Shown here: one piece after another, positions 61,896 through 64,000 of the stretch
Position numbering within the stretch: position 1 is the stretch's first letter
Layout of the letters: every line of letters starts with the position of its first letter
Assembly (NCBI RefSeq): GCF_954871325.1
Contig: NC_088777.1
Coordinates: 31,907,366 to 31,971,365 of the forward strand
DNA length: 64,000 nucleotides
Direction: 5' to 3'
Source: Gordionus sp. m RMFG-2023
Taxonomy: Eukaryota > Nematomorpha > Gordioida > Chordodea > Parachordodidae
Translations under genes and position numbers: made by a program
Notes under the pieces: model-generated
Seen by the model: only the letters and a program-made list of their open reading frames with translations
Told to the model about the DNA's origin: nothing
Database searches by the model: none

Positions 61896-62284
61896 ATATA
61901 TAACATACAAAATGCAATTATTCCTAAGAAACTTTTGGTGTAAAGGCTCAAAAAATTCCAAATTTCTATTTTGGGTCATTTAAGTGATTCTTTACATATA
62001 ATTTTTTTATAATTCACATTAATTTAAAATTGTGTATTAGAAATAGTTTTTAGTCCTAATAAATTTATGCTTAATATTTTTAAAAAACTATAATATTTAT
62101 TAAAAAATTTTATTATCCCCCCCCCCAGACCAAATTCCTGCGTACGCGCCTGCAATCGCACGATCATAATATCTTCTAAAATATCATCCTTGAGATTTCC
62201 ACGTAAATTAGACTATATATATATTTCAAATATGAAAATCCACGTTCTGCGCTTACCTAAAATAGATAGTTATCTTTATAATAC

Positions 62285-63110
62285 ATAAATTATTGTACTT
62301 ATGTCGCCGGTACAGCCATGACGATTCTAGACAATATATATATAATTCTGGATATATTGAAGAATTTTCTTCCCAGAATTTTAAAATATTTGTCTTATTT
62401 ATTCTCTTAACTTCTGAAAATTTTTCTCCTAAGGCATTTTTTGATCCTCCTTTCTATCTGATGATAATTTGATTTTTTTTTCTCTATCTAAAAGTAAAAT
62501 TTCAAGATCATCAATGAGCTATATCCTCCAACATTTCCCCTGTTTAAGGGAAATGTGGGATATAACCGAATACCTTAGTTTTTATAGCTTTGGTATTCCT
62601 AAGGCTCTATAATTATCATTATTATCACAACAACCAGTAGGTATTATTGTAGTCTCCAATATTCTATGGAGTTTTGCGTATGCCATAAATCCTTGATGGT
62701 CTTTAGCCATTTGGTTTTGTTCATTACTCAATAAAATTTGATATCGAAAGTCTAAATATATAGAAGCGTATAAAATACTATTTTGCAAATATTGTTGCTC
62801 CCGAATTTTCATGTTTTTATAATATTTCGTATGAAATAGAACTAGTAAATTTTTCTAAATCTAATCGGCATCTAATCCATATGCCATAAAAATCTGATAA
62901 GCATAATTGTTCTAAAATTTTAATGTTGTTATTTTTAAAGGAACTAATACACAGATCCTTTATTTGGCACCAATCATCTTTAGACAAAATGACTTCACAT
63001 GCTCCTATAATAAAATCATTACCGAAATCTTTCAAACTTAATAATCGTTCTAGGCAACATACAAATTGAGGACCAATCTATTGAATCTAATATTGCCATT
63101 GACCTTTTCA
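62285..63110 (-). pseudogene. hAT transposase remnant of the outer element
   Basis: Minus-strand fragments are FGNDFIIGACEVILSKDDWC then QLCLSDFYGIWIRCRLDLEK (frame 62817-63035), NSILYASIYLDFRYQILLSN (frame 62582-62812), and an ILKFWEENSSIYPELYI-type end near 62340. These are the C-terminal third of a hAT transposase, parallel to 47811-48440. Several frame breaks. The remaining 3' coding is cut by the nested hAT. Confidence 0.7.
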
Positions 63111-63585
63111 TTGATTTTAATATTCTTACAATTCTGGGAGTTGAGTTCTTAAATATTTTGCAACATCGCTTTATCAGTGATAGTTTTAAAGTGATAATAT
63201 TATAGCCTTTTATAGTATTTTTTTATGAAAAATTTTTTATGACACCTAGAATCCTTTTACCCTCCACGTTTAAAAAAAGTCGGTCCAGGTTTGGTTACAG
63301 CCAAAACACGAGGGTTCCGGGTCCGGGGGTTCGGGTTCACATCCCTGATATAAATCGAATCGAACAATATCAAATTGATTTTAGGTATAAATCTCTATGG
63401 TAGAGTAAGTAAAACCTAATGTTAAAAAAAACTGTTATTAATCTAAAAAAAATGTAAATGAAAGAATTGTGAAAAATACGTAGAGGCCTTTTATAATTTC
63501 ACCTTGGATGTTATAGTATATTTTTTTTAAATTTATTACTATGAAAACCATTAACAAATTTGCTAGTTATCATCCATAAAACACC

Positions 63586-63843
63586 TAAGGCTGCATTCAA
63601 AGCGGAGACGGACCCGTTTTTTACATCCGTTTCGTCAAAAGTCAATCTCATTAAAATGATATATATTGATTTTCATTTTTAAATTATTATAAGTAACGTT
63701 ATAACGCTCTATAAAATTTGCCGAATCAAAAAGTCAAAATATTTTGACTTCAAAATTTGCTGGATCCGTTTTTAAGACGGAAGGTATCGGAACGGACGCA
63801 CTTTCTAACAAACTGATCCGTCTCCACTTTGAATGCAGCCTAA
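63586..63843. mobile_element. MITE with GGCTGCATTCAAAG ends, TAA target
   Basis: The element 63589-63840 has inverted ends GGCTGCATTCAAAGCGGAGA and GGCTGCATTCAAAGTGGAGA. It is flanked by TAA on both sides. CCGTTT/ACGGA motifs repeat inside. The three-base TSD suggests PIF/Harbinger, but no transposase is present. Confidence 0.82.
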
Positions 63844-64000
63844 AATTGTAATATAATTTACAACTAGCTAAACTCGATTTTCTGGAGTTCTTAGATATAA
63901 TTGGATATTCTTAAATAAAAATAAATGCTGCTTAAAAAATTGTGCCTCGCTAAAACCTGCCCGAGGTCTTCACATTTACTTATTTCTGAGCGATTATGCA
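63844..64000. other. Window end, nothing identified
   Basis: Short AT-rich stretch without recognised features. Confidence 0.3.

Larger units (their letters stand above)
60422..62160. mobile_element. hAT element (middle layer)
   Basis: The element 60430-62152 has ends CATTGGCGTACGCAG and, inverted, CAGGCGCGTACGCAG. The TSDs are CAATCGGA and CAATCGCA, seven of eight. G and C homopolymer tracts lie just inside each end. Plus-strand hAT C-terminal coding is split by the MITE at 61353-61751. Confidence 0.88.
60206..63355. mobile_element. hAT element (outermost of three), exact TSD
   Basis: The element 60214-63347 has ends CAGGGATGTGAACCC and, inverted, CAGGGATGTGAACCCGAACC. The TSD ATATAAAT is exact at 60206-60213 and 63348-63355. 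It holds a minus-strand transposase remnant and is interrupted by another hAT (60430-62152). A related truncated copy lies at 47811-48850. Confidence 0.92.

Overview
The window is very AT-rich, intron-bearing metazoan DNA, most likely from an invertebrate; nothing in it fixes the species. Coding signal is sparse. Three host genes, all on the minus strand, are scattered as short exons across a dense field of transposable elements (TEs). (1) 4449-5836: four phase-consistent exons of a G9a/GLP-type (EHMT) histone H3K9 methyltransferase, covering the cysteine-rich zinc-binding region that precedes the ankyrin repeats and SET domain. (2) 12021-12451: three phase-consistent exons, including a 32-base microexon, of an unrecognised protein; they could be 5' exons of the EHMT gene or a separate gene. 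(3) 32638-57419: nine exons of a fibrinogen-related protein, with a long coiled-coil N-terminal part and a complete fibrinogen C-terminal domain. All nine exons join in frame (1958 coding bases) over 24.8 kb. The signal-peptide exon was not found.

Layout. 1-4010: hAT remains with GGGCGGGC subterminal arrays, a Ty3/gypsy-type fossil and a DUF659-type hAT. 4449-5836: EHMT exons. 6350-8560: a broken LINE split by a GC-rich hAT MITE. 9116-10827: a hAT with an exact 8-base target-site duplication (TSD). 11119-11808: a hAT MITE. 12021-12451: exons of the unknown gene. 13184-17356 and 17504-23077: two stacks of nested hATs, the second containing an almost complete ZMYM1-like hAT (18259-21898). 24367-28798: a fossil LTR pair whose left LTR holds a pogo-type element. 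29220-30845: a foldback element with a SINE in one arm and a MITE in the other. 30950-32236: tandem repeats. 32638-57419: the fibrinogen-related gene. Its introns hold a hAT carrying a Merlin-like foldback, a pogo element with a PHD-like finger, more hATs, a 1.35-kb foldback, an RTE-type LINE with a tRNA-like head, and a DUF659 hAT. 57474-58373: a Helitron-type element. 59030-60155: a foldback and a MITE fragment. 60214-63347: three hATs nested inside one another. 63589-63840: a short TIR MITE.

Two themes link the TEs. First, many class II families repeat their terminal motif several times just inside the ends (GGCCCGG, GGGCGGGC, CTAGTCGG, GTATCTGTATCTAGATA, GGTCAATTGACC, GAATACGAATAA). Second, insertion order can be read directly from matched TSDs. 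No CRISPR array, rRNA, intact tRNA or bacterial-type operon was seen. I did not find a clear new cellular system. The most unusual items are the acidic insertion in the fibrinogen domain, the Merlin-like foldback with a minisatellite-expanded arm, and the LINE/SINE pair sharing a tRNA-like head and a common 3' tail.
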